Origin: WQUF01 sp031549885
Lineage (GTDB): Bacteria; Bacillota; Clostridia; Clostridiales; Clostridiaceae
Direction: 5' to 3'
Length of the DNA stretch: 38,501 nucleotides
Assembly (NCBI GenBank): GCA_031549885.1
Contig: JAVBPD010000131.1
Location: 1-38,501 of the forward strand
Part shown: piece by piece, positions 24,679 to 33,125 of the stretch
Position numbering within the stretch: position 1 is the stretch's first letter
Layout: every line of letters begins with the position of its first letter
Position numbers and translations under genes: made by a program
The notes under the pieces: generated by a model
Seen by the model: only the letters and a program-made list of their open reading frames with translations
The model's database searches: none
Told to the model about the DNA's origin: nothing

Positions 24679-25182
24679 TTACCTTTTAACGCCTCTTGGA
24701 TTGTACTTAAAACAAATATCCAAAAATTTCTCATCAGGAGTAAATCTAATGGTGCACCTTTCCTCACCCATAGTTAAAAATGCAACATAAACTTTAGCAT
24801 TATTTCCGCTAATTACGCAATTAAGCTTTTTTTCTGGTTTATTTGGAAACATCCTTACTTCTTCTGAATCTTCTTTGCCTATTAATTCAGCATCCTTTAC
24901 ATTAAATTCTATGACCTTTTTTCTCTTAGTAGCTTCTACAATTTTATCAATATCTACTGATCCATTGGTTATAACATATTCATATTCCACGTAAAGCCTT
25001 TGTTTTAGAAAAAAAAATGCTACAGCTAAGCCTGCAAACACTCCTCCAATTATAAAACCTGTAATATTAAAAGTTGTTATAAAAACAAATGCTATAATGA
25101 TAAACACAAATGATGCGTATTTAGCAATTATATATGTAGTGGATTTTTTGGTTGTAACAAGCTGCTCATAAAAATAATCCAT
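24679..25182 (-). CDS. DUF6106-like membrane protein
   Basis: A 167-residue protein starting MDYFYEQLVTTKKSTTYIIAKY, which I recall as the start of DUF6106 proteins of clostridia. Two hydrophobic helices (about 22-40 and 44-62) follow. The remaining 100 residues form a cytoplasmic domain resembling a PH-like fold with YEYVITNGSVDIDKI. The function is unknown. It ends at a strong terminator and is divergent from the CYTH operon. The start ATG follows GAGGTG. Confidence 0.65.
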   Translation of the reverse strand: MDYFYEQLVTTKKSTTYIIAKYASFVFIIIAFVFITTFNITGFIIGGVFAGLAVAFFFLKQRLYVEYEYVITNGSVDIDKIVEATKRKKVIEFNVKDAELIGKEDSEEVRMFPNKPEKKLNCVISGNNAKVYVAFLTMGEERCTIRFTPDEKFLDICFKYNPRGVKR

Positions 25183-25283
25183 TATATTTCACCTCACTAA
25201 AAAAGTATAAGCTTTAGTATAAATCCTTATATTATATTAATATGATATACTATTAATTAAATAAATTTCAAGAGGTAAGTATT

Positions 25284-25823
25284 ATGTATGAAATAGAAGT
25301 TAAAATAATTCCAATTGTCCTAGAAGATATTTTATATAAAATTAATAGGCTAAATTGCACACTTTGTAAAAAAGAAAATCAAATCAATAAAATATATGAT
25401 TTCCCCAATGAATTAATGAAAGAAAATGGAGGATATGCAAGAATCCGTATAGTTTACGATTTAATAAAAAATGAAAAAAGAGCATATATGACTACAAAAA
25501 AAATAATATCAAAGGATAAATTTAAAATCATGGAAGAAAACGAAACTGAAATTGCTGATGATATAGAAGGTGAAAAAATATTTTTATCCCTAGGCTTAAA
25601 GCTTTTTCGTGAAATAAAAAAATATAGGGAAAGTTATAGTTATAAAAATTCTTTAATTGAAATAGATATAAACGATAAGGATTTTTTTGATAAACCTTAT
25701 ATTGAAATTGAATCTAAGGATGAAGAAGAATTAAAAGAAGTGGTTTATAAATTAGGATATACAATGGAAGATACAACTTCTGAAACCATTTATGAATTAA
25801 TAGATAGATTTAAAGGAAAATAA
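25284..25823 (+). CDS. CYTH-domain protein (class IV adenylate cyclase / triphosphatase type)
   Basis: A 179-residue CYTH-domain protein. The defining ExExK motif is EIEVK at residues 3-7, near the N-terminus as required. Tunnel residues follow in YARIRIVYD, KRAYMTTKK and an acidic IEIDINDKDF near the end. CYTH proteins cleave triphosphate substrates (ATP to cAMP, thiamine triphosphate or inorganic tripolyphosphate); the substrate cannot be chosen from sequence. It is the first gene of a four-gene operon with tight spacing; the next starts 1 nt after its stop. Confidence 0.85.
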   Translation: MYEIEVKIIPIVLEDILYKINRLNCTLCKKENQINKIYDFPNELMKENGGYARIRIVYDLIKNEKRAYMTTKKIISKDKFKIMEENETEIADDIEGEKIFLSLGLKLFREIKKYRESYSYKNSLIEIDINDKDFFDKPYIEIESKDEEELKEVVYKLGYTMEDTTSETIYELIDRFKGK

Positions 25824-25824
25824 A

Positions 25825-26673
25825 ATGTTTGGAAAAGTAAAGCCATTTATTCCAGAATTAAAAATGAAGGATTACATATTATTTAATGAATATTATTGCG
25901 GCTTATGCATGAGCATAAAGTATAACTTTGGCAACATACCGAGAATAGCATTAAGCTTTGATATGACCTTTTTAGCTATACTTCTTGATAGTTTAAGCAG
26001 CGAAGTAAATACATCGATTAAAAATTATTGCATTATGCACCCTATTAAAGGGACAATATCAAAGCTAAACAACGATATATTAGATTATTGCGCTTTTTCA
26101 AATACTTATCTTTGCTATTTTAAAATAGAGGACGATTTAAAAGATGAATCTAAAATTGCACCTAAAATACTTAAGCCAATTTTTAAAAAGTATATAAAAG
26201 AGAATAGTTGGAAAATAGATATAAACTATATAGATGAAGAGCTTAATTTATTAAAAAGCTTTGAAAAAAATCCAGAAGTCTTAAATTTAGATGATATCTC
26301 TAAACCATTTTCCTCATTAATTGGATATATAGCATCTTTATATTATAAAGGATATGTTTTTGAGAATACTCTATATAACCTTGGATTTTCTCTTGGCAAA
26401 TGGATTTATATTCTAGATGCCTATGAAGATTTATATATTGATATGAAAAATAGCAAATTCAACCCTTTAAATGCAATATTTAATGAATTAAATATGCCCT
26501 ATGACACTTTTAAAATTTACATAAAAAAACGTATTGAATTTACATTATTTAATTTAGTAGAAGATTGTAAAAATAACCTTTTAATTTTGCCGCTAAAAAA
26601 GAACAGAGAAATTCTATGGAATATACTTTCCTATGGGCTTTTTAATAAATTAACTGCTATTTTCAAGGAGTGA
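25825..26673 (+). CDS. DUF5685-family protein
   Basis: A 282-residue protein beginning MFGKVKPFIPELKMKDYILFNEYYCGLCMSI. The pattern MFGxVxPxxPELxxxEY with YCGLC is typical of DUF5685. The central part shows DMTFLAILLDSL and IYILDAYEDLYIDMKNSKFNPL, which look like an all-helical fold with acidic residues. A relation to prenyl-synthase-like folds is only a guess. No activity is established. It starts 1 nt after the CYTH stop and is followed 5 nt later by a J-domain gene, a pairing I recall from other clostridia. Confidence 0.75.
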   Translation: MFGKVKPFIPELKMKDYILFNEYYCGLCMSIKYNFGNIPRIALSFDMTFLAILLDSLSSEVNTSIKNYCIMHPIKGTISKLNNDILDYCAFSNTYLCYFKIEDDLKDESKIAPKILKPIFKKYIKENSWKIDINYIDEELNLLKSFEKNPEVLNLDDISKPFSSLIGYIASLYYKGYVFENTLYNLGFSLGKWIYILDAYEDLYIDMKNSKFNPLNAIFNELNMPYDTFKIYIKKRIEFTLFNLVEDCKNNLLILPLKKNREILWNILSYGLFNKLTAIFKE

Positions 26674-26678
26674 AATAA

Positions 26679-27251
26679 ATGTGCAAAACCCCTTATGAAA
26701 TTTTAGGTGTAAAGCAAAATGCCACTGAAGATGAAATTAGGCGAGCATATAGAGCGCTTGTAAAAAAATATCATCCTGATAAATATGCAAATAATCCTTT
26801 AAGGGATCTTGCTGAGGAAAAGATGAGAGAAGTTAATTTAGCATATAAAGTATTGATGTCTAATTATAGAAAAGAAGAACATAAAAGCTCAATGGATGAA
26901 TACAGCGAAACTTTTAAAATGGTGAGAAAATTAATTCATCAAGGGGAATATTCTAAAGCTGAGGAAGTTCTTCAAAGGGTAACGTTAAAAAACGCTGAGT
27001 GGAATTATTTAATGGGAATCATACACTTTAAAAGAGGGTTATATGATTCTTCTTACACTTATTTGTCAAGAGCTTGCTCCATGGACCCTTCTAATGATGA
27101 ATATAGAAATTCTTTAAAGAGTATATTTAGAAATAAGACAAATACAAATTACTCTTACTACTATGGATACAGGCGCAGCGAATTAAATTGCGATATTATT
27201 CCTGTTATTAAGGAAACATTCTGCCTTGGATGCAGATGCAATTTTGAGTAA
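26679..27251 (+). CDS. J-domain protein with TPR-like region and Cys-rich tail
   Basis: A 190-residue DnaJ-like protein. The J domain occupies residues 4-65 with the catalytic HPD at 32-34. A TPR-like region (YSKAEEVLQRV, YDSSYTYLSRACSMDPSND) follows, and the tail ends CLGCRCNFE. There is no G/F linker or zinc-finger domain, so it is not the canonical DnaJ. It would stimulate a Hsp70 (DnaK) for a specific client; the operon partner DUF5685 is an attractive candidate client, which is inference. ATG 26679 follows AAGGAG. Confidence 0.85.
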   Translation: MCKTPYEILGVKQNATEDEIRRAYRALVKKYHPDKYANNPLRDLAEEKMREVNLAYKVLMSNYRKEEHKSSMDEYSETFKMVRKLIHQGEYSKAEEVLQRVTLKNAEWNYLMGIIHFKRGLYDSSYTYLSRACSMDPSNDEYRNSLKSIFRNKTNTNYSYYYGYRRSELNCDIIPVIKETFCLGCRCNFE

Positions 27252-27266
27252 TTATTTGGAGGGTAT

Positions 27267-27734
27267 ATGATATTTTTACTTGTTCCATTAATTTTTATAA
27301 CCCTATCAAATTTAATTCCACAAATAGGATTTGTTTTTAGCACTCTAAGTTGCTTGTTTTTAATGGTTGAAATATGCATAAATGGTGTACAAAAATCTTT
27401 AATTGTTTATTTAATAAATTCAATTCTTTTAGTTTTAATATTTAAATTTAACTCCTCCACTTTATTATTTATATTTTTATTTGGATTTTACGCTTTTTTT
27501 AAATATTTTTTAGAGAAGAAAACCCTTAGATTAGGTGATGAAACATTAATTAAACTCATATACTTTAATATATCAATTTTATTTTTATTTAACCATTTAA
27601 ACTTATTTATTTTTAATAAAATAGAAATTAGATATCCTGTATTTGCAATAATTTTATACAATATTGTTTTTATTTTAATAGATCTTTTGTTAACCTATTC
27701 ATTAACATATATTGAAAAATATATTAAAAAATAG
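27267..27734 (+). CDS. Hypothetical membrane protein, last gene of the CYTH operon
   Basis: A 155-residue hydrophobic protein with about five membrane helices and few charged residues. ATG 27267 follows TTGGAGG, 15 nt after the J-domain stop. It ends at a long terminator hairpin that includes its own stop codon. I do not recognise a family. Its place in the operon suggests it works with the J-domain and DUF5685 proteins at the membrane. Confidence 0.65.
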   Translation: MIFLLVPLIFITLSNLIPQIGFVFSTLSCLFLMVEICINGVQKSLIVYLINSILLVLIFKFNSSTLLFIFLFGFYAFFKYFLEKKTLRLGDETLIKLIYFNISILFLFNHLNLFIFNKIEIRYPVFAIILYNIVFILIDLLLTYSLTYIEKYIKK

Positions 27735-27754
27735 GGACAAAATCCCTATTTTTT
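27726..27754. terminator. Strong bidirectional terminator
   Basis: A perfect 12-bp hairpin with AAAAAATAGGGA (27726-27737) and TCCCTATTTTTT (27743-27754). It separates the CYTH operon from the convergent C39 peptidase gene and ends both. Confidence 0.85.
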
Positions 27755-28734
27755 TAATCTTTATACGTATAACCTGCAGGTATAATTGCAACAGCTTGTC
27801 TATTTAATTCTTCAAATCGCTCCTTAGCTAATTCTTGATCATATTTAACAACACCGCTGTCATTTAAAGGGTCATTAAAATAAAAATAATCTTTGTCATA
27901 GCCAACTAAAACCATACAATGTTCCTCTGCAATCCAAGTAAAATCCCCGCTACCATCTGAAAGCTGCCACGTATCGCTTAAATAAGAAGGAGCCATGCTA
28001 ATAGTTTCCCATACTAAAACAGGAATGCCGTTATTTAAAAAAGTGTAACATATCCTATCTAAATCCATTCCAGATATGTTAACAACATTCTCTTCGCTAT
28101 TTGTTGCTTTATTTAAAGTTTTCACTATGACAGGCGCAAAGCATCCATAACTTTCACTTGAACGTGGATCGCCAATAAAAGAATTATTTGGAGAATCTGC
28201 AATCATATTTCCATCATCATCTACTTCTATTTTAGAAGTAGTTAAATATTTATTTGTTACTTCATCCATAGTATAGTTATAACCGTAGTAATTTAATAAC
28301 ATGGTAGAGCTTGCAATTTCACAACCAGTTGGAAAAGATTCTAATTGAGTAAAATATGGAACATTAATCATTGTCTTATCCTTTATGGTATCTGAAGTTA
28401 TATCAATGTCTGAAAGATTTATATATTTTTTATCTTCAAATTTATGAAACTTTTTTTCAATATTTCTAGAGATTAGAAATCCAAATTTATCATTTAAATA
28501 TACTTGTCCATTATTTTTAAAGAGAAGATTAAAAACAAAAAAACAAGTTAAGATGCCAATAAAAAGCAAAACTCTATTTCTTCTTCGTATGTCACTCATT
28601 AATTTTTTCTTTCGCAGTAATGTTTTATTTTTAGATATATAGTTCTTTGATACCTTGTTTCTATTTATTGCTTTGTTTTTCCCATGATATTTTTTAGGAA
28701 TGTTGTTTCTAGTAGATATACTTTTTCTTAACAT
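27754..28734 (-). CDS. Membrane-anchored C39-family peptidase
   Basis: A 326-residue protein. A very basic N-terminal tail of about 53 residues is cytoplasmic, with one membrane helix (55-72) and the rest outside. The papain-like C39_2 domain carries Gln130 and Cys138 in the QLESFPTGCEIAS motif, His272 (EEHCMVLVGYD) and Asn287-Asp288 (FNDPL). There are no ABC-transporter parts, so it is not a bacteriocin-export protease. It is the last gene of the surface-polysaccharide locus and has its own promoter. The substrate is unknown. Confidence 0.85.
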   Translation of the reverse strand: MLRKSISTRNNIPKKYHGKNKAINRNKVSKNYISKNKTLLRKKKLMSDIRRRNRVLLFIGILTCFFVFNLLFKNNGQVYLNDKFGFLISRNIEKKFHKFEDKKYINLSDIDITSDTIKDKTMINVPYFTQLESFPTGCEIASSTMLLNYYGYNYTMDEVTNKYLTTSKIEVDDDGNMIADSPNNSFIGDPRSSESYGCFAPVIVKTLNKATNSEENVVNISGMDLDRICYTFLNNGIPVLVWETISMAPSYLSDTWQLSDGSGDFTWIAEEHCMVLVGYDKDYFYFNDPLNDSGVVKYDQELAKERFEELNRQAVAIIPAGYTYKD

Positions 28735-28767
28735 ACTAAACCTCTTATATATCTTATATATCTATTT

Positions 28768-28784
28768 TAAGTACATACTACTTA
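28768..28784. promoter_or_regulatory. Inverted repeat at the C39 peptidase start site
   Basis: TAAGTA (28768-28773) and TACTTA (28779-28784) are exact reverse complements with a 5-nt gap. They lie immediately downstream of the predicted -10 box, a typical operator position. Confidence 0.3.
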
Positions 28785-28813
28785 ATTATATCAGATGATA
28801 TATTCTTTCGCAA
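28785..28813 (-). promoter_or_regulatory. Predicted promoter of the C39 peptidase gene
   Basis: Minus strand TTGCGA (28808-28813) and TATAAT (28785-28790) have a 17-nt spacer. Confidence 0.5.
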
Positions 28814-28855
28814 ATGAATAAATTTAAAAAAATTATACAAAATACATAAAAATAG

Positions 28856-30157
28856 TTAATTTTCACCATGTGATATTTTCATAATTAATATATCTATATC
28901 TTTAAAAATAACTATTATAACAAGAGGCAGAATTGGGCTTATTAAACGTGAAAATTCTCCTTGTGCGCCAACAATAGCTGCAAATATCTGGGTAAAAATA
29001 ATCATGAATATGCCTAAGTTACCCCAAGGAGGCAATTTATATTTAATCCATAATAATATGATAATTAGTATTTCTATGACAAGCAAACAATAGACACAAA
29101 AAAAGTTAATATTTAAATCAAATATATAGCAAGTAAGATATCTATCACGGTATTTATCTGAAACAGCAGCATACTTTTCATTGATTAAGGTGCCAAAAAC
29201 ATCTTTAAATTTTAACATGGTATAGGAATTGTATTCCTTTCTAGATTTTCCTATAACTTCTTTATTAAAATTTCCAATTCTATTAACTGGGTAGTATGAT
29301 CTAAGTTTAAGCTCTGTTTCATAAGCTGCTCCAAAGGGATCCATTCCATGTTCTATAAATTCATCAACTGTTTGTATAATTTCATCATCAGATCCATTTT
29401 TATATATACCTGATATTACTACATTAAAAAAATTATTTATATCTGTAACTATGCTTATTCCATTTACGTTGTTTTGTGCTTTATTAATTTGAATATAGCC
29501 AAATACCAAAGATAGTGAAATTACGCTTGCTAAAAATCCAATGGCCATTTTGCTTCTTTCTATTTTTGTAAATATAAAATTTAAAAACAAGAATCCCATG
29601 AATATTACATAGATATATATAAATCCAGGCTTTAACATCACCATTAAAAACATATAAAAGCTTGTAATGATTAAATATTTTATAGATTTTTTTTCTATAT
29701 ATGAAATAACTAAATAAGTAAATATTACTATGCTTACGATGGAAAATGATTCTGTTAAAGAGCAAAATTCCCAACTTGCCATAGATGGAATGCATCCGTA
29801 AAATAAGCAAGTTAGAAATACAATGTATTTATTTTTTATAAAATGTCTGCATATTTTGTGAAATAAAAAAACGCTTAAAATAAACACTATGCTTTGAATG
29901 AGCATTATTGAATTTATTGAAATTGATTCAGGCAGCGCTTTTAAACAAAACTGTAAAAATAAAGGATAAATAGGAGTTCTCATGGGATCAAGCTTCCCAT
30001 TTAAAATATTTTCACCAGCTTTAATATAAGTATTGGTATCAACATAGGAAGAGTATACATAAATGTTTTTATAATAAATTCTAGATATTATTGATAAAAT
30101 AACTGGGATTACACTTAAAGAAAAAAGCTTCTCAATATTTTCATATTTTAATTTCAT
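28856..30157 (-). CDS. GT-C-type membrane glycosyltransferase-like protein
   Basis: A 433-residue polytopic protein with about ten membrane helices. The first loop reads YVDTNTYIKAGENILNGKLDPMRTPIYPLFL, which resembles the acidic loop of lipid-linked GT-C sugar transferases (ArnT/PMT-like). A large extracytoplasmic loop at about 230-340 is typical of these proteins. It would transfer a sugar from a polyprenyl carrier to an outer surface target; donor and acceptor are not visible. It lies within the polysaccharide locus, after cpsB on the same strand. ATG 30157 follows GGAG. Confidence 0.6.
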   Translation of the reverse strand: MKLKYENIEKLFSLSVIPVILSIISRIYYKNIYVYSSYVDTNTYIKAGENILNGKLDPMRTPIYPLFLQFCLKALPESISINSIMLIQSIVFILSVFLFHKICRHFIKNKYIVFLTCLFYGCIPSMASWEFCSLTESFSIVSIVIFTYLVISYIEKKSIKYLIITSFYMFLMVMLKPGFIYIYVIFMGFLFLNFIFTKIERSKMAIGFLASVISLSLVFGYIQINKAQNNVNGISIVTDINNFFNVVISGIYKNGSDDEIIQTVDEFIEHGMDPFGAAYETELKLRSYYPVNRIGNFNKEVIGKSRKEYNSYTMLKFKDVFGTLINEKYAAVSDKYRDRYLTCYIFDLNINFFCVYCLLVIEILIIILLWIKYKLPPWGNLGIFMIIFTQIFAAIVGAQGEFSRLISPILPLVIIVIFKDIDILIMKISHGEN

Positions 30158-30228
30158 TATTATTTACTCCATGCAAAATTTATAGTTTTTAAATTATTAT
30201 TAGCAAGTTTGCAGGAAAATATTAATTC

Positions 30229-30252
30229 CCCCTTATTAGTTATTATAAGGAG
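30229..30252 (-). terminator. Weak hairpin after cpsB
   Basis: An 8-bp minus-strand stem (CTCCTTAT with ATAAGGGG, one G-U pair) overlaps the cpsB stop and is followed by an AT-rich tail. Confidence 0.4.
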
Positions 30253-31013
30253 GAATGAGATTTAAAAAAAGGCTTTTTATATATTGTAGGATTTTTAGTT
30301 TTAATATTTCCATTTTTAAATACAATTTGAGCGTTGTTTAAACTTAAGTCTTCAAAAGCTTCTTCACCTATTATATTTTTTATCTTTAAAATAGCTTGAT
30401 CTATGTTTTTATAAAAGGTGTTTTTTCTATGAGTATCAGATCCTAAAAAATGAATCATATTATTTTTAAGTAAAATTGCAGCAGTTTTTTCAACTTGTTT
30501 TCCATAAAATCCTAAAATACTTCCATAGTTCATTTGAAACAAAACTCCGCTTTCTATTAAGCTTATGAGAAAGTTAGGATCATCTTGTACAAATTTATAT
30601 CTTTCGGGATGAGCAATAATAGGTATATATCCTTTTAACATAGCCTTAAAAATAATATCATTTAAATATGAAACTTTTACTTGCATTGGAATTTCCATTA
30701 AAAAATATTTAGAGTTATTTAATGTTTGAAATTTATTTTTATCTATCCAATCTATAAGGTCAAGTGAAATATAAACTTCATTGCCACTATAGAGGTTTAC
30801 ATCTATAGATTCTAAAATTAATTGCTCCCTTAAGTTATTTAAAAGAAATTGGTTTTCATCTTTTAAAATATAACTTTCTTCCATAAAATGAGAGGTGCAA
30901 AATATGCTTTTAAAACCGCTTTTTTCTGCTTCTTTTGCTATTAAAATAGATTCTTCCATGCTCCTTGAGCCATCGTCAATTAAAGGGATAATATGGCAAT
31001 GAAAATCAATCAT
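30243..31013 (-). CDS. cpsB: CpsB/YwqE-type tyrosine-protein phosphatase (PHP fold)
   Basis: A 256-residue metal-dependent phosphatase of the PHP family, which dephosphorylates the CpsD kinase tail. Metal-binding motifs are DFHCHIIPLIDDGS (His5, His7), CTSHF, GNEVY, IAHPERY and LGSDTHR. The order cpsC, cpsD, cpsB on the minus strand is typical of Firmicute capsule/exopolysaccharide regulation. It starts 12 nt after the cpsD stop with a GAGGAAAC ribosome site. Confidence 0.9.
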   Translation of the reverse strand: MIDFHCHIIPLIDDGSRSMEESILIAKEAEKSGFKSIFCTSHFMEESYILKDENQFLLNNLREQLILESIDVNLYSGNEVYISLDLIDWIDKNKFQTLNNSKYFLMEIPMQVKVSYLNDIIFKAMLKGYIPIIAHPERYKFVQDDPNFLISLIESGVLFQMNYGSILGFYGKQVEKTAAILLKNNMIHFLGSDTHRKNTFYKNIDQAILKIKNIIGEEAFEDLSLNNAQIVFKNGNIKTKNPTIYKKPFFKSHSSL

Positions 31014-31025
31014 TTTAGTTTCCTC

Positions 31026-31724
31026 TTATTCATAATATCCATAATAAGCATTAGAATATTCACTTTTTTTGCTTGGAATCTTATTTAAAACAACTCCAGC
31101 AATTGTTCCACCCACATTTCCAATGAACTTTTTTAATTGTTTAATCGAATCTACTTTGGTGCTTTTGTATTTAGCTACAATAACTGTTGTGTCAAGCAAG
31201 CTAGATAAAACCACGCTGTCTGTAACAAGCATAGATGGTGTACCGTCAAATATTATATAATCATACTCATTTTTTAAAATATTAATTAAAATCCACATGG
31301 AATCTGATGCTAAAAGCTCTGATGGATTTACAGGCTTTATGCCAGATGGCAAAATTGATAAATTTTCAAGCTCTGTTGGTTTTATATATTCATTAAAATC
31401 AAAATTTTCTAAATCAATACCGCTTTGGTCAATAGTTGATATTAAATTTGAAAGCCCTGGAGCAGGGTTTATAGCAAAAATATCTGCTTGTGTTCCCCTT
31501 CTCATATCAGCATCTATTAAAAGAACCTTTTTCTTATGCTGAGCAAATGCCACAGCTAAATTAGAGGATGTCCAGCTTTTTCCTTCTCCAGGATATGCGC
31601 TGGTTATTAAAATGGTTTTAACTTGCTTATTCACCATGCTAAATTCAAGATTAGTCCTTAATTCTTTAAAGGATTCTGAAATTCTTGATTTTGGGGATTT
31701 AAATGTTATAACTCCTTCGTGCAT
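31026..31724 (-). CDS. cpsD: CpsD/YwqD-type BY-kinase (tyrosine kinase)
   Basis: A 232-residue bacterial tyrosine kinase. Walker A lies in AYPGEGKSW (about 43-51), Walker A' in LLIDADMRRG and Walker B in YIIFDGTPSML. The C-terminal tyrosine cluster SEYSNAYYGYYE is the autophosphorylation tail. It works with the membrane activator CpsC, encoded just upstream, and is reversed by CpsB. The start is ATG 31724, 10 nt after GAGG; an upstream TTG is too close. Confidence 0.92.
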   Translation of the reverse strand: MHEGVITFKSPKSRISESFKELRTNLEFSMVNKQVKTILITSAYPGEGKSWTSSNLAVAFAQHKKKVLLIDADMRRGTQADIFAINPAPGLSNLISTIDQSGIDLENFDFNEYIKPTELENLSILPSGIKPVNPSELLASDSMWILINILKNEYDYIIFDGTPSMLVTDSVVLSSLLDTTVIVAKYKSTKVDSIKQLKKFIGNVGGTIAGVVLNKIPSKKSEYSNAYYGYYE

Positions 31725-31754
31725 AAATATCAAACCTCATTTGTTAATAATTTG

Positions 31755-32516
31755 TTAAACAGCTGTCTTAGACATTAATTTTCTTTGCCTTTTAGATGAT
31801 TCTCTTTCTTTTACTTTATTATTTACTTTATTTTCTGGAATACATGTTAGAACGTTTAATTCTAAATAATTTTCCACATCTTCAATGCCTTTTATAGTAT
31901 TATCAAAATAATATAATAAAAGCACTAACATGATGGAAAGTATAAATCCAACCATTCCAACTAAGCCTGTGTCTTTTATAGTATTTATATTTGAAGCTTC
32001 AGAAGCTATTTCAGCTTTGTCAATTGTGTAAACATTTTGTATGTTGTAAATATTTAAAACCTCTGTAGCAAATACATTTGGTATTTCGTTTGCAATTCTT
32101 TCTGCTGTTTCTGCATTAAAGTCTTTTACTGTTACTTTTATTATTTCTGTGTTCTTTACTGAAACTACTGATATGTTTTTAGCAAGCTTAATTTCATCTG
32201 TGGTTATGCTTAAGTTTGCTATTACTTGCTTTAATACTTTTTTGCTCTTTATGATTTCACTATATGTATCTACTAATTTTTGATTTAATAGGATGTCGTT
32301 TTGTGTTATGGCTTCTTCTGTGGTTATCTCTTGGTTTGGCACAGCTTGATTTGCTTGTTTTGATAATACTAGGGTAGTTGAGGATTCATAAATTGGCTTT
32401 TTTAAGTATTTAGAGTATACAATCCCTAATATTAAAAAAACTAATGTGGTTAAAATTATTAGTATTTTTTTGTCTAATATGACTTTTAAAAGCTGCCTTA
32501 AATCTATTTCTTCCAT
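31755..32516 (-). CDS. cpsC: CpsC/Wzz-type polysaccharide co-polymerase
   Basis: A 253-residue membrane protein of the chain-length determinant family. It has an N-terminal helix (about 18-36) and a second helix (about 185-203). Between them is an extracytoplasmic domain with the family's YESSTTLVLSK region and the late Wzz-type motif. The cytoplasmic C-terminus would activate CpsD. ATG 32516 follows GGAGG. It controls chain length of the polymer made by this locus. Confidence 0.9.
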   Translation of the reverse strand: MEEIDLRQLLKVILDKKILIILTTLVFLILGIVYSKYLKKPIYESSTTLVLSKQANQAVPNQEITTEEAITQNDILLNQKLVDTYSEIIKSKKVLKQVIANLSITTDEIKLAKNISVVSVKNTEIIKVTVKDFNAETAERIANEIPNVFATEVLNIYNIQNVYTIDKAEIASEASNINTIKDTGLVGMVGFILSIMLVLLLYYFDNTIKGIEDVENYLELNVLTCIPENKVNNKVKERESSKRQRKLMSKTAV

Positions 32517-32568
32517 AATTATTCTATAATTCCTCCGTTTTTCATAAAATATTTAATTTTATATAAAA

Positions 32569-32597
32569 ATAATAACACTTATTATCATTTTATGCAA
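32569..32597 (-). promoter_or_regulatory. Predicted promoter of the cpsC-cpsD-cpsB genes
   Basis: Minus strand TTGCAT (32592-32597) and TATTAT (32569-32574) have a 17-nt spacer, about 50 nt before cpsC. Confidence 0.45.
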
Positions 32598-32629
32598 ATA
32601 TTTTTTAGGATATTTAATATTTTTTAAAA

Positions 32630-33097
32630 TTAGAAAGCTGCTTGAACAAGGTTAATTTTGCTTTTTATTAGTTTGTAAAATAAGGTTATTATAATAAGGC
32701 TTAATAGTATTCCTGAGGAGTCTATTAGGATGTCTTTAAAGCTTGCAGTTCTGCCAAAGCTAAAGAGCTGGTGGAATTCGTCGGTGCAGGCGTAGAGGGA
32801 TCCTAAAATTTGGGTGAATAGGAGTTTCCTTCTAAAGGATATTGAAAAGGTGTTAAAGAAGCTGTAGATGATTATTCCTCCAAGAAAATAGATGGAGAAA
32901 TGGGCGAGCTTTCTTATTATGTGCTCTATGTACTTCTTTTGTGGTGCGGCTATAGTGTCTTTTTTGTGGGCTATGGTTAATACTATGTTTGTTACTTTTG
33001 TGCTTAAGCCTCCTGATGCTTCTCCGTTTTGTGAGGAAAAATTGAAGATTAGGAGCATCCAGAGGAGGAGTAGGAGTAGGAAGGTGGCTCTTTTCAT
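32630..33097 (-). CDS. VanZ-family membrane protein
   Basis: A 155-residue protein with four or five membrane helices. The VanZ signature lies in IEHIIRKLAHFSIYFLGGIIIYSFF and SLYACTDEFHQLFSFGRTASFKDILIDSSG. Some relatives affect glycopeptide sensitivity or phosphatidylserine-like lipids, but most have no known function. Its reading strand is visibly richer in C-ending codons (GCC, ACC, TTC, CTC, ATC) than its neighbours. It lies in the polysaccharide locus, 28 nt after the flippase gene. Confidence 0.85.
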   Translation of the reverse strand: MKRATFLLLLLLWMLLIFNFSSQNGEASGGLSTKVTNIVLTIAHKKDTIAAPQKKYIEHIIRKLAHFSIYFLGGIIIYSFFNTFSISFRRKLLFTQILGSLYACTDEFHQLFSFGRTASFKDILIDSSGILLSLIIITLFYKLIKSKINLVQAAF

Positions 33098-33125
33098 TGT
33101 TTTTTGGACCTTTCAAGTTTATTTA

